Positions 15,292 to 23,657 of a stretch of DNA of 64,000 nt are shown here, one piece after another (the stretch's first letter is position 1; every line of letters begins with the position of its first letter). A program made the position numbers and the translations under genes. The stretch comes from Streptomyces abikoensis (GTDB lineage Bacteria; Actinomycetota; Actinomycetes; Streptomycetales; Streptomycetaceae). The notes beneath the pieces are model-generated. The model saw only the letters and a list, made by a program, of their open reading frames with translations. It did not search any database and was not told the DNA's origin. The DNA lies in assembly GCF_014648775.1 (NCBI RefSeq), contig NZ_BMRT01000006.1, positions 344,036 through 408,035 on the forward strand, written 5' to 3'.

Positions 15292-16920
15292 ATGACCGAG
15301 CGACCGGACAAGACCGTGCTGTTGCGCGGCGGAGACGTCTACAGCCCCGCCGATCCCTTCGCCACCGCGATGATCGTGGAACAAGGCCGCGTGGCCTGGG
15401 TCGGCTCCGAGGGCGCCGCCGACTCCTTCGCCGACGGCGTCGACGAGGTCGTCGACCTGCGCGGCGCGCTCGTCACCCCCGCGTTCACCGACGCCCACGT
15501 CCACACCACCGCCACCGGTCTCGCGCTCACCGGCCTCGACCTCACCGGCGTGCCCACGCTCGCCGCCGCCCTGGACCGGGTGCGGGCGTACGCCGCCGCG
15601 CGCCCCGCCGACCGGGTGCTGCTCGGGCACGGCTGGGACGCCAGCGCCTGGCCCGGGCGTCGGCCCCCGTCCCGCCGCGAGCTGGACGAGGCCACCGGCG
15701 ACCGGCCGCTGTACCTCACGCGCGCCGACGTCCACTCCGCCGTCGTCACCACCGCCCTCCTCGACCTCGTCCCCGGCGTCCGCGAGCTGTCCGGCTTCGC
15801 GCCCGACGCCCCGCTGACGGGCGACGCCCACCACGCCGTGCGCGCCGCCGCGCACGCCACCGTCGGCCCCGCCCAGCGCGCCGAGGCGCAGCGCGCCGCG
15901 CTCGCCCGCGCGGCCGCGCTGGGCATCGGCTCGGTCCACGAGTGCGCCGGGCCGCTGATCTCCTCCGAGGACGACTTCACCGGGCTGCTGCGGCTGGCCG
16001 CCGAGGAGCCCGGCCCCCGGGTCACCGGCTACTGGGCCGAGCGGATCACCACCCCCGAGGCGGCCGGCCGGATCCGCGCGCTGGGCGCGCTCGGCGCCGC
16101 CGGCGACCTGTTCGTGGACGGCTCGCTCGGCTCGCACACCGCCTGCCTCCACGAGCCCTACGCCGACGCCCCGGGAAGCACGGGCTCCGAGAACCTGGAC
16201 GCCGCCGCCGTCGCCGCCCACGTGGCGGCCTGCACCGAGGCCGGGATCCAGGCCGGTTTCCACGCCATCGGCGACGCCGCGCTCACCGCCGTCGTCGAGG
16301 GCGTGCGCGCGGCCGCCGAGAAGGTGGGCCTGGAGCGCGTCCGTGCCGCCCGGCACCGGGTCGAGCACGCCGAGATGCTCACCCCCGAGCTGATCGCGGG
16401 CTTCGCCGAGCTCGCCCTCACCGCCTCCGTCCAGCCCGCCTTCGACGCGGCCTGGGGCGGGGAGGAGGGCATGTACGCCGAGCGCCTGGGCCCCGAGCGG
16501 GCCCGGACGCTCAACCCGTACGCGGCCATGCTGCGCGCCGGGATCCCGCTCGCGCTGGGCTCCGACAGCCCCGTGACCCCCCTCGACCCCTGGGGCACGG
16601 TCCGGGCCGCCGCCTTCCACCGCACGCCGTCCCACCGGGTCTCGGTGCGGGCCGCCTTCACCGCGCACACGCGCGGCGGCTGGCGGGCGATCGGCCGGGA
16701 CGACGCGGGCGTCCTGGTGCCGGGCGCGCCCGCGGACTACGCGGTCTGGGAGACCGGCGACCTCGTGGTCCAGGTGCCCGACAGCCGGGTGGCGAACTGG
16801 TCCACGGATCCCCGCTCCGGCACCCCCGGCCTGCCCGACCTCACCCCGGGCGCCCCGCTGCCGGTGTGCCTGCGGACGGTCGTGGGCGGGCGGACGGTCC
16901 ACGCGCGCCCGAACGGGTGA
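15292..16920 (+). CDS. YtcJ-type amidohydrolase
   Basis: The 542-residue protein is an amidohydrolase-superfamily metalloenzyme of the YtcJ (amidohydrolase_3) type. The metal-binding HxH is seen in FTDAHVHTTATG near residue 65. Further ligand regions are FHAIGDAALTAVVEG, RVEHAEMLTPE and LALGSDSPVTPLDPW, whose Asp is the expected catalytic residue. The N- and C-terminal strands form the small beta domain (LLRGGDVYSP and GVLVPGAPADYAVWET). Members hydrolyse amide or similar bonds of varied small molecules. The sequence does not give the substrate. It has no signal peptide and follows the Lrp regulator by 55 bases. Confidence 0.9.
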   Translation: MTERPDKTVLLRGGDVYSPADPFATAMIVEQGRVAWVGSEGAADSFADGVDEVVDLRGALVTPAFTDAHVHTTATGLALTGLDLTGVPTLAAALDRVRAYAAARPADRVLLGHGWDASAWPGRRPPSRRELDEATGDRPLYLTRADVHSAVVTTALLDLVPGVRELSGFAPDAPLTGDAHHAVRAAAHATVGPAQRAEAQRAALARAAALGIGSVHECAGPLISSEDDFTGLLRLAAEEPGPRVTGYWAERITTPEAAGRIRALGALGAAGDLFVDGSLGSHTACLHEPYADAPGSTGSENLDAAAVAAHVAACTEAGIQAGFHAIGDAALTAVVEGVRAAAEKVGLERVRAARHRVEHAEMLTPELIAGFAELALTASVQPAFDAAWGGEEGMYAERLGPERARTLNPYAAMLRAGIPLALGSDSPVTPLDPWGTVRAAAFHRTPSHRVSVRAAFTAHTRGGWRAIGRDDAGVLVPGAPADYAVWETGDLVVQVPDSRVANWSTDPRSGTPGLPDLTPGAPLPVCLRTVVGGRTVHARPNG

Positions 16921-17420
16921 CGCGCCAAGATCCACGTACCGCCGAACGACGTCCCCGGGGCCGCACCCGCAGGGCGCCATCTACCGTACTGACCTGCTGA
17001 TTTGGGCGACACACGCAGGTCGCGAGGGTGTTGACACAGTGCGGGCGGCGGCCGGTAGGTTCTCCGCTGTCCACCAAGGACGTCCGACCGGGGAACCTCC
17101 ACGCAGTCGTCGAACGCCGCTGGGCCATGGGGCGGTGCGCCGGGAAGGCGCCCCGCCACTGGGAGCCAGGCTCAGCGCACGGGGGCGAGGGACGGTTCGG
17201 CCGGGCCGGCAGGTGCGACCCGGGTGGGGCCCGGACGTTCAGTAGACAACGGCTCTCGGCCGACCGCAGCCGGCGGTTCCGAAAGTCGGCCCGAAGGACA
17301 CCGGGCCCCCATTCCGACCCGTGCGCGGGGGCGGTGCCGTCGCCCCTCGGGGCCGCGAGGGCCCCCGACCGAGGTACGGTCGTCAGCTGACACCCCTGCC
17401 AGCTCCAGGAAGAAGCGACC
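16921..17420. other. 500-bp gap without a convincing gene
   Basis: No frame here has convincing Streptomyces codon bias. The segment holds a promoter-like pair at 17031-17061, a GC-rich hairpin around 17131-17155, and further short GC-rich repeats up to the lnt start. If the promoter is real, about 350 bases of untranslated RNA lie ahead of lnt, or a separate small RNA is made. Confidence 0.5.
17031..17061 (+). promoter_or_regulatory. Candidate vegetative promoter upstream of lnt
   Basis: TTGACA (17031-17036) is a perfect -35 element. TAGGTT (17056-17061) is a good -10 at a spacing of 19, slightly longer than ideal. It may drive lnt-ppm through a long leader. Confidence 0.5.
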
Positions 17421-19070
17421 GTGCCCTCGGGTCCCGAAACCACACCGGAAGCCACCCTGGCCCCGCCGCCCCCGGCCCCCGTGCCGCGCCCCGGCCGGGC
17501 CGTCCGCCTGGCCCGGCTCGTCCGCCGCGAGGCGCGGCGCACGGCTCTCGCGGCCGTCGCGGGCGTCGCTCTCACCGCCGCCTTCCCCCCGTACGGCCTG
17601 TGGCCGCTGTCGGTGGTGGCGGTGGCCGCGCTCGCCGTGCTGACCCGGGGGCGCACCGCCCGCCAGGGCGCCTGGACGGGCTTCGCGTTCGGGCTGCCGT
17701 TCTTCTTCTTCCTGCTGCGCTGGCTGCACGTGGTCGGCTACGACGCCGTGCTGGGCCTGTCGGTCCTCCAGGCGGCCTTCCTGGCCGTGCTCGGGGCCGG
17801 GCTCGCGCTGACCTCCCGGCTGCCCGTGTGGCCGTTGTGGGGGGCGTGCCTGTGGATCGCCGAGGAGTGGGCGCGGGACCGGGTGCCGTTCGGCGGCTTC
17901 CCCTGGGGCCGGCTGGCCTTCGCCAACACCGGCTCCCCCTTCACCCCGCTCGCCGCGCTGGGCGGGGCGCCGCTGGTGAGCTTCGCGGTGGCCCTGGCCG
18001 GCGGGCTGCTGGCGTACGCGCTGCTCGCCGCGTGGCGGCTGCGGGGCGGCCTGCCGGGCGTCCGGGCCGTGCTGCCCGCCGCCGGGGCGCTGGGGACGGC
18101 CGTGGTGCTCGCGCTCGCGGGGTACGCGGTGCCCGTGCCCACGAAGGCGGACGACACCGTGAACATCGCGATCGTCCAGGGCAACGTCGAGAAGCCCGGC
18201 ATGGACTTCCTCGGCCGCCCGCTGATGGTGCTCAACAACCACGTCGACGCCACGCTCCAGCTGGCCCGGGACATCAAGGCCGGCAAGGCGCCCAAGCCCG
18301 ACCTGGTGATCTGGCCGGAGAACTCCTCCGACCTCGACCCCTTCCAGTACGCCGAGGCCTACGACCGCATCCAGGAGGCCGTGCGGGCCGTGGGCGTGCC
18401 CGTCCTGGTGGGCGCCCTCGTCGATCACCCCGGCAAGAGCGGCTACATCGACAACAAGGGCATCGTCTGGGACCCGGTGACCGGCCCCGGCGCCTCCTAC
18501 GCCAAGCAGCACCCGGTGCCCTTCGGCGAGTACGTGCCCTTCCGGGACCAGCTGAGCAAGGTCATCACCCGGCTCCAGCGCGTCCCCCGCGACTTCTACC
18601 CGGGCGACCACACCGGGGTGCTGCAGGTCGGCCCGGCCCGGCTCGGCGACGTCATCTGCTTCGAGGTCGCCTACGACGAGATCGTCCACGACACGGTGGC
18701 CGCCGGCGCCCGCGCCCTGGTCGTCCAGACCAACAACGCCACCTACGGCCGCACCGGCCAGCCCGAGCAGCAGCTGGCCATGAGCCGGCTGCGCGCCGTC
18801 GAGCACGGCCGGGCCGTGGTGACGGCCGCCACGAGCGGCATCAGCGCGGTCGTCGCCCCCGACGGGCGGGTGCTCCGGCGGAGCGAGGAGTTCACCCGGG
18901 ACGTGATCTCCGCGAGCATCCCCCTGCGTGACGGCACGACCGTCGCGGACCGCGTCGGTGCGGGCCCGGAATGGGCGCTCGCTATGGTGGGTCTTCTGTC
19001 CTGCGCGGCGGCGGTCCTGACCTCCCGTCGGGCACGGGCGGACGAGACCTCGAACCGGAAGGGCCAGTAG
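17421..19070 (+). CDS. lnt: Apolipoprotein N-acyltransferase
   Basis: The 549-residue membrane enzyme adds the third acyl chain to the N-terminal Cys of lipoproteins. A Pro/Ala-rich N-terminus is followed by about six transmembrane helices (to residue 240) and then a nitrilase-type domain. The catalytic triad is visible: Glu300 in IWPENSS, Lys362 in YAKQHPVPFGEYVP and Cys413 in VICFEVAYDE. A final hydrophobic helix is near residue 525. The GTG start at 17421 has AGGAAG upstream. The gene overlaps the ppm start. In mycobacteria the same two activities are fused in Ppm1, which supports the functional pairing. Confidence 0.95.
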   Translation: MPSGPETTPEATLAPPPPAPVPRPGRAVRLARLVRREARRTALAAVAGVALTAAFPPYGLWPLSVVAVAALAVLTRGRTARQGAWTGFAFGLPFFFFLLRWLHVVGYDAVLGLSVLQAAFLAVLGAGLALTSRLPVWPLWGACLWIAEEWARDRVPFGGFPWGRLAFANTGSPFTPLAALGGAPLVSFAVALAGGLLAYALLAAWRLRGGLPGVRAVLPAAGALGTAVVLALAGYAVPVPTKADDTVNIAIVQGNVEKPGMDFLGRPLMVLNNHVDATLQLARDIKAGKAPKPDLVIWPENSSDLDPFQYAEAYDRIQEAVRAVGVPVLVGALVDHPGKSGYIDNKGIVWDPVTGPGASYAKQHPVPFGEYVPFRDQLSKVITRLQRVPRDFYPGDHTGVLQVGPARLGDVICFEVAYDEIVHDTVAAGARALVVQTNNATYGRTGQPEQQLAMSRLRAVEHGRAVVTAATSGISAVVAPDGRVLRRSEEFTRDVISASIPLRDGTTVADRVGAGPEWALAMVGLLSCAAAVLTSRRARADETSNRKGQ

Positions 19071-19855
19071 TGCCAGAAGTGAACGACGGTGGTCAGCGGA
19101 GATTCGGTCCGCTCGGCACGACCTTGGTGATCATCCCGACCTACAACGAGGCGGAGAACATCAAGCCCATCGTCGCCCGGGTGCGCCAGGCCGTGCCGGA
19201 GGCGCACGTCCTCGTCGCGGACGACAACAGCCCCGACGGGACCGGCAAGCTCGCCGACGAGCTGGCCGCCGAGGACGAGCACGTCAAGGTGCTCCACCGG
19301 CAGGGCAAGGAGGGGCTCGGCGCCGCCTACCTGGCGGGCTTCCGCTGGGGTCTGGAGAACGGCTACGGCGTGCTCGTGGAGATGGACGCCGACGGCTCCC
19401 ACCAGCCCGAGGAGCTCCCCCGGCTGCTCACCGCGCTCAAGGGCGCCGACCTGGTGCTGGGCTCGCGCTGGGTGCCCGGCGGCCGGGTCGTGAACTGGCC
19501 CAAGTCCCGCGAGTTCCTCTCCCGGGGCGGCTCCACCTACTCCCGGCTCATGCTCGACGTGCCGATCCGCGACGTCACCGGCGGCTACCGGGCCTTCCGC
19601 CGGGAGACCCTGGAGGGGCTGGGCATGGAGGAGGTGGCCTCCCAGGGCTACTGCTTCCAGGTCGACCTCGCCTGGCGCGCGGTCAAGGCGGGCTTCCACG
19701 TGGTGGAGGTCCCCATCACCTTCGTCGAGCGCGAGCTGGGCGACAGCAAGATGAGCCGCGACATCGTCGCGGAGGCGCTGTGGCGGGTCACGTCCTGGGG
19801 CGTGGGCTCCCGGGTCGCCAAGGCCACCTCCAAGGCCCTCGGCAAGGAGCGCTGA
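19070..19855 (+). CDS. ppm1: Polyprenol monophosphomannose synthase (Dpm/Ppm1-like)
   Basis: The 261-residue GT2 glycosyltransferase transfers mannose from GDP-mannose to polyprenyl phosphate. The donor lipid is then used for protein O-mannosylation and mannolipids. Motifs are VIIPTYNEAENI, LVADDNSPDGTG, EMDADGSHQPEEL (metal-binding DxD) and DVTGGYRAFRRETL. There is no C-terminal membrane domain. The start is the GTG at 19070, whose G is shared with the lnt stop and which follows a GGAAGG site. A longer open frame upstream overlaps lnt and is not used. Confidence 0.94.
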   Translation: MPEVNDGGQRRFGPLGTTLVIIPTYNEAENIKPIVARVRQAVPEAHVLVADDNSPDGTGKLADELAAEDEHVKVLHRQGKEGLGAAYLAGFRWGLENGYGVLVEMDADGSHQPEELPRLLTALKGADLVLGSRWVPGGRVVNWPKSREFLSRGGSTYSRLMLDVPIRDVTGGYRAFRRETLEGLGMEEVASQGYCFQVDLAWRAVKAGFHVVEVPITFVERELGDSKMSRDIVAEALWRVTSWGVGSRVAKATSKALGKER

Positions 19856-19934
19856 CGGCTCGTCCCGCCGGGCCCGGTAAGGGATCCATAAGCGCGCTCC
19901 GGCCGTTCGTCCGCCGTCCGGGCACACTTGAGGC

Positions 19935-20525
19935 ATGACGTTCGGAGCGCAGCAGGAGCAGCAGCAGACGTTGAACAGCCGGCCGCCGGGGCGCGGCCGG
20001 GCCCGCAGGCTCGTTCCCCTCGGGGTGGCCGTGTGGGCGGTGCTGGAGATCTGGCTGCTGGTGCTGGTGGCGGGCGCGGCGGGCGGGCTCACCGTGTTCG
20101 CCCTGCTGGCCGGAGGAGTGATCGCCGGCGCGTATGTGATCAAGCGGGCCGGGCGGCGGGCCTGGCAGCGGCTCAGCGGCTCGTTCCAGCAGGGCGCGGC
20201 CCCTCAGCCCCCACAGGGCGGCGAGGGCGGCGGGAACGGCCTGACGATGCTGGGCGGCCTGCTGCTCATGGTGCCGGGGCTGATCTCCGACGTGGCCGGG
20301 CTGCTCTGTCTCTTCCCGCCGACGAGGGCGCTGATCCGCAGGACCGCCGAGCGGAAGCTCACCGGCTACGCGGCGCAGGCGGCGCCCGGCACGCTCGGGG
20401 ACGCCTTCCAGCAGGCGCAGCGGGCCAGGATGCGGCAGCCCGACGGCAAGGTCGTCCAGGGCGAGGTCGTCCGCGAGGACCGGCCGCCGGCCCCCCGCCC
20501 GGACGACCCCCAGCTCCCGCGCTGA
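19935..20525 (+). CDS. fxsA: FxsA-family membrane protein
   Basis: The 196-residue protein has the FxsA layout: two adjacent N-terminal helices (LVPLGVAVWAVLEIWLLVLVA and the Gly-rich VFALLAGGVIAGAYVI), then a central GGLLLMVPGLISDVAGLLCLFPPTRALIRR segment typical of the family. FxsA in E. coli affects phage T7 exclusion; its role in actinomycetes is unknown. The C-terminal tail is hydrophilic and Pro-rich. It follows ppm by about 80 bases and ends before a strong bidirectional terminator. Confidence 0.9.
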   Translation: MTFGAQQEQQQTLNSRPPGRGRARRLVPLGVAVWAVLEIWLLVLVAGAAGGLTVFALLAGGVIAGAYVIKRAGRRAWQRLSGSFQQGAAPQPPQGGEGGGNGLTMLGGLLLMVPGLISDVAGLLCLFPPTRALIRRTAERKLTGYAAQAAPGTLGDAFQQAQRARMRQPDGKVVQGEVVREDRPPAPRPDDPQLPR

Positions 20526-20555
20526 GCGCTCCGCGCCGGTAGCGGGGGCGTACGT

Positions 20556-20604
20556 CTGCGGGCCGTCCGTGGCTGGTCGCGCAGTTCCCCGCGCCCCTTC
20601 GGGG
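20556..20604 (-). repeat. Dispersed 49-bp Streptomyces intergenic repeat, copy 2
   Basis: This is the reverse complement of the 12865-12913 segment with three mismatches. It lies 30 bases after the fxsA stop and directly before a perfect terminator hairpin. Confidence 0.85.
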
Positions 20605-20609
20605 CACGA

Positions 20610-20649
20610 AAGGGCCCGGGCCACTGCTTTCGCAGTGGCCCGGGCCCTT
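20610..20649. terminator. Strong bidirectional terminator
   Basis: A perfect 18-bp stem (20610-20627 with 20632-20649) and a 4-nt loop lie between the convergent fxsA and rbpA genes. Confidence 0.9.
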
Positions 20650-20693
20650 GGTCGTGCAATCGGTCGTGCGATGGAAACGCGCGGAGACCGCCG

Positions 20694-21068
20694 TCAGGCG
20701 GACTTGCGCGTGTCCCGAGGATGCACGGCGATGTTCATGGCGCCGGAGCGCAGGACGGCCAGCCTCTCGGCCAGCACCTCCTCCAGCTCCTCGCGGGTGC
20801 GCCGCTCCATGAGCATGTCCCAGTGCGTGCGCGCGGGCTTGCCCTTCTTCTCCTCGGGACCGTCGCCGTCCACCAGGAGTGCCACGGCGCCGCACGCCTT
20901 GCACTCCCACTCCGGCGGAATCTCCGCCTCTACCGAGAACGGCATCTCAAATCGATGGCCGTTCGGGCATGCGTACTCCACCGCCTGGCGCGGGGCCAGA
21001 TCGATGCCGCGGTCGGTCTCGTAGCTGGTCACCACAAGTCGCGTGCCGCGGAGAGCTCGCTCACTCAT
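20694..21068 (-). CDS. rbpA: RNA polymerase-binding protein RbpA
   Basis: The 124-residue protein matches actinobacterial RbpA in length and sequence. RbpA binds the principal sigma factor and core polymerase, stabilises open complexes and affects rifampicin tolerance. Zinc-ligand positions known for S. coelicolor RbpA are all present: Cys34, His38, Cys56 and Cys59. The C-terminal sigma-interaction region is THWDMLMERRTREELEEVLAERL. ATG at 21068 has GGGAGG nine bases upstream. A sigma-R-type promoter precedes it, which fits known induction by thiol stress. Confidence 0.97.
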   Translation of the reverse strand: MSERALRGTRLVVTSYETDRGIDLAPRQAVEYACPNGHRFEMPFSVEAEIPPEWECKACGAVALLVDGDGPEEKKGKPARTHWDMLMERRTREELEEVLAERLAVLRSGAMNIAVHPRDTRKSA

Positions 21069-21129
21069 GAATTCGTGCCTCCCGGGCTTGTCGCCCACAG
21101 GACAGGTGTCGCTGTCGTCGTCATCCGGT

Positions 21130-21157
21130 CAACGTCCGGTCGGCGGTGAAGATTCCC
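21130..21157 (-). promoter_or_regulatory. Sigma-R-type promoter of rbpA
   Basis: On the minus strand GGGAAT (21157-21152) is followed after exactly 18 bases by GTTG (21133-21130). This fits the sigma-R consensus GGGAAY-N18-GTTG and lies about 60 bases upstream of the rbpA start. Sigma-R control of rbpA is established in S. coelicolor. Confidence 0.85.
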
Positions 21158-21325
21158 CGTTGAGGGACATGCGTCGCCCGTCGTGCCGCCCCTTGTTGTA
21201 CCCACCAGCGCCCGTTTTGTCACATCTGGCAATAGATGTCACCCTGTGCTGTTGCTACTTGAGCGCGCAGTAACGGTCCGTCCGGCGGGTCGAAGGCGTA
21301 CACTACCGGCCCGCCGGTTTCGCGC

Positions 21326-22030
21326 CTAAACCGGGTCCGGTGCGTCCTGGGTGGACCTGGCCGGATCCGGGGTCTCCGGTACCGCCGCCGAGCGCGCCAC
21401 GGGCACCGTCGGCCGCCGTTCCGCGGGGGCGAAGAAGCGCAGGAAGAACTGGGCCAGGGGCCCGATCCCCACCGCGAAGAGCACCGTGCCGACGCCCACC
21501 GAACCGCCCAGCGCGAAGCCGGTCGCGAGCACGGCCACTTCGATCAGGGTCCGCACCAGCCGCACCGACCGGCCCGTCCTGCGGTGCAATCCCGTCATCA
21601 GCCCGTCGCGCGGGCCCGGGCCGAAGCGCGGCGTGATGTACAGGCCCGTGGCCACCGCGCACAGCGCCACCGAGAACAGCAGCAGCGGAATCCGTATCCA
21701 CAGCGAATGGGGGGTGGGCGTCACGCTCAGCGTGGCGTCCATCACCAGGCCGATCATCAGTACGTTGGAGACCGTGCCCAGCCCCGGGCGCTGCCGCAGC
21801 GGGATCCACAGCAGCAGCACCAGTGCGCCGATGGCGATCACCACCGTGCCGATCGACAGGCCCGTGTGCCGCGCCACGCCCTGATTGAGCACGTCCCAGG
21901 GGGCCAGCCCCAGCCCGGCGCGCAGCTGCAGCGCGCAGCTCACCCCGTACAGCACGAGCCCGCAGTACAACTGGACGAGACGGCGGCCCAGCCCCGGACT
22001 CCGGGACGGCGCGGAAACGGGCGCGGACAA
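21326..22030 (-). CDS. YczE/YyaS/YitT-type integral membrane protein
   Basis: The 234-residue protein has five or six hydrophobic helices. It shows the YczE-family phrases RLVQLYCGLVLYGVSCALQLRAGLGLAPWDVLNQGVA, GLVMDATLSVTP and LYITPRFGPGPRDGLMTGLHRRTG. The function is unknown, though transport has been suggested for the family. A TTG at 22030 is chosen because GGGGGG lies eight bases upstream; an ATG at 22102 would place the start inside the MocR promoter region. It is divergent from a MocR regulator, an arrangement that recurs in bacteria (for example yczE with yczR), so that protein probably controls it. Confidence 0.85.
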   Translation of the reverse strand: MSAPVSAPSRSPGLGRRLVQLYCGLVLYGVSCALQLRAGLGLAPWDVLNQGVARHTGLSIGTVVIAIGALVLLLWIPLRQRPGLGTVSNVLMIGLVMDATLSVTPTPHSLWIRIPLLLFSVALCAVATGLYITPRFGPGPRDGLMTGLHRRTGRSVRLVRTLIEVAVLATGFALGGSVGVGTVLFAVGIGPLAQFFLRFFAPAERRPTVPVARSAAVPETPDPARSTQDAPDPV

Positions 22031-22076
22031 GAGGTACCCCCCTGTGGTGGTGCGAGTGGCCTTGACGTGACAGTCT

Positions 22077-22126
22077 GTGGACTGGATCGAACATTGATCC
22101 ATAGCCAATCCCGGAAAGGTGGACTG
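22077..22126. promoter_or_regulatory. Candidate MocR operator: direct repeat and inverted repeat
   Basis: GTGGACTG occurs at 22077-22084 and again at 22119-22126, exactly 42 bases (four helical turns) apart. TGGATC (22083-22088) and GATCCA (22096-22101) form an inverted repeat between them. Direct repeats are typical MocR targets. Confidence 0.5.
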
Positions 22127-22132
22127 CACGAG

Positions 22133-23638
22133 ATGACCCAGTGGACCTCTTCGGTGGGGGCACCGCAGCTGGCCCGCCTCCTCGGCTCCCCCCACGCCCG
22201 TGACACCGTGACACCGCTCGGCGGCCGGCGCACCCCCGCCTACCGGTCCCTGGCCGACCGCGTCCGGCTCCTCGTCCTGGAGGGCCACGTCCCCGTGGCC
22301 GCGCGGCTGCCCGCCGAGCGCGAACTGGCCACCGCCCTGTCCGTCAGCCGCACCACCGTCGCCGCCGCCTACGAGGCCCTGCGCGCCGAGGGCTTCCTGG
22401 AGTCCCGGCGCGGCGCCGGCAGCTGGACCGCCGTGCCCGCCGGGAACCCGCTGCCCACCAGGGGCCTGGACCCGCTGCCGCCCGAGGCCGCCGGCTCCGT
22501 CATCGACCTCGGCTGCGCCGCCCTCACCGCCCCCGAGCCCTGGCTCACCCGCGCCGTCCAGGGCGCCCTGGAGGAGCTGCCGCCCTACGCCCACACCCAC
22601 GGCGACTACCCGGCCGGCCTGCCGGCCCTCCGCCAGGCCCTCGCCGACCGCTACACGGCCCGCGGCATCCCCACCATGCCCGAGCAGATCATGGTCACCA
22701 CCGGTGCGATGGGCGCCGTCGCCGCGATCTGCCGGCTGATGGCGGGTCGCGGCGAGCGGGTCGCCGTCGAGTCCCCCTCGTACGCCAACGTCCTCCAGCT
22801 CATGCGCGAGGCCGGCGTCCGGCTCGTCCCCGTGGCGATGGCCGGCGGCCTCGCCGGCTGGGACCTGGCCGCCTGGCGCCAGGTCCTGCGCGACGCCGCG
22901 CCCCGCATGGCCTACGTCATCGCCGACTTCCAGAACCCCACCGGCGCCCTCGCCCCCGAGGAGCAGCGCCGGGAGCTGGTCGAGGCGTGCCGGGCCGCCG
23001 GCACCCTGCTGGTCGCCGACGAGACCATGTCCGAGCTCGCGCTCGACCCGGACCTCGAACTGCCGCGTCCCGTCTGCGCCTTCGATCCCGCGGGCAACGC
23101 CGTCATCACCGTCGGCTCGGCCAGCAAGTCCTTCTGGGGCGGCCTGCGCATCGGCTGGGTGCGGGCCGCGCCCGAGGTGATCCGCACCCTGGTCGCCGCG
23201 CGGGCCTACGCCGACCTCTGCACGCCCGTCCTCGACCAGCTCGCCGTCACCTGGCTGCTCAACACCGGGGGCTGGGGCGAGTCCCTCGACATAAAGCGCG
23301 TCCAGACGCGGGAGAACCGCGACGCGCTCGTCGCGGCGGTCCGACGCCACCTCCCCGACTGGGAGTTCACCGTCCCCCGCGGCGGCCTCACCCTGTGGGT
23401 CCGCACCGGCGGCCTCTCCGGCTCCCGCATCGCCGAGGCGGGCGAGCGCCTGGGCGTCCGGGTGCCCTCCGGCCCCCGCTTCGGCGTCGACGGAGCGTTC
23501 GAGGGCTACGTCCGGCTGCCCTTCACCGTGAACGGCGCCGTCGCCGAAGAGGCCGCCACCCGCCTCGCCGAAGCCGCCCGCCTGGTGGCGAGCGGCGCGA
23601 CGGCGGCGGTGGAGATGCCGCGCACGTTCGTGGCGTGA
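22133..23638 (+). CDS. MocR-family (GntR/aminotransferase fusion) transcriptional regulator
   Basis: The 501-residue protein joins an N-terminal GntR winged helix (AYRSLADRVRLLVLEGHVP, LPAERELATALSVSRTTVAAAYEALRAEGFLESRRGAGSW) to a fold-type I aminotransferase domain. The PLP lysine is in SASKSFWGGLRIGW, and DFQNPTGAL and SPSYANVLQL are substrate/cofactor loops. MocR proteins sense PLP or amino compounds and act on neighbouring, often divergent, genes; here that is the YczE-like gene. ATG at 22133 has an AAAGGTGGA site about ten bases upstream. The open frame extends far upstream but overlaps the divergent gene. Confidence 0.92.
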   Translation: MTQWTSSVGAPQLARLLGSPHARDTVTPLGGRRTPAYRSLADRVRLLVLEGHVPVAARLPAERELATALSVSRTTVAAAYEALRAEGFLESRRGAGSWTAVPAGNPLPTRGLDPLPPEAAGSVIDLGCAALTAPEPWLTRAVQGALEELPPYAHTHGDYPAGLPALRQALADRYTARGIPTMPEQIMVTTGAMGAVAAICRLMAGRGERVAVESPSYANVLQLMREAGVRLVPVAMAGGLAGWDLAAWRQVLRDAAPRMAYVIADFQNPTGALAPEEQRRELVEACRAAGTLLVADETMSELALDPDLELPRPVCAFDPAGNAVITVGSASKSFWGGLRIGWVRAAPEVIRTLVAARAYADLCTPVLDQLAVTWLLNTGGWGESLDIKRVQTRENRDALVAAVRRHLPDWEFTVPRGGLTLWVRTGGLSGSRIAEAGERLGVRVPSGPRFGVDGAFEGYVRLPFTVNGAVAEEAATRLAEAARLVASGATAAVEMPRTFVA

Positions 23639-23657
23639 CGGACGCCCCCGGTCCCGC

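Noticed and set aside
17028..17390. Possible small protein in the gap before lnt
   Set aside because: Codon bias is poor, composition is low in hydrophobic residues, and no ribosome site or family feature is seen.
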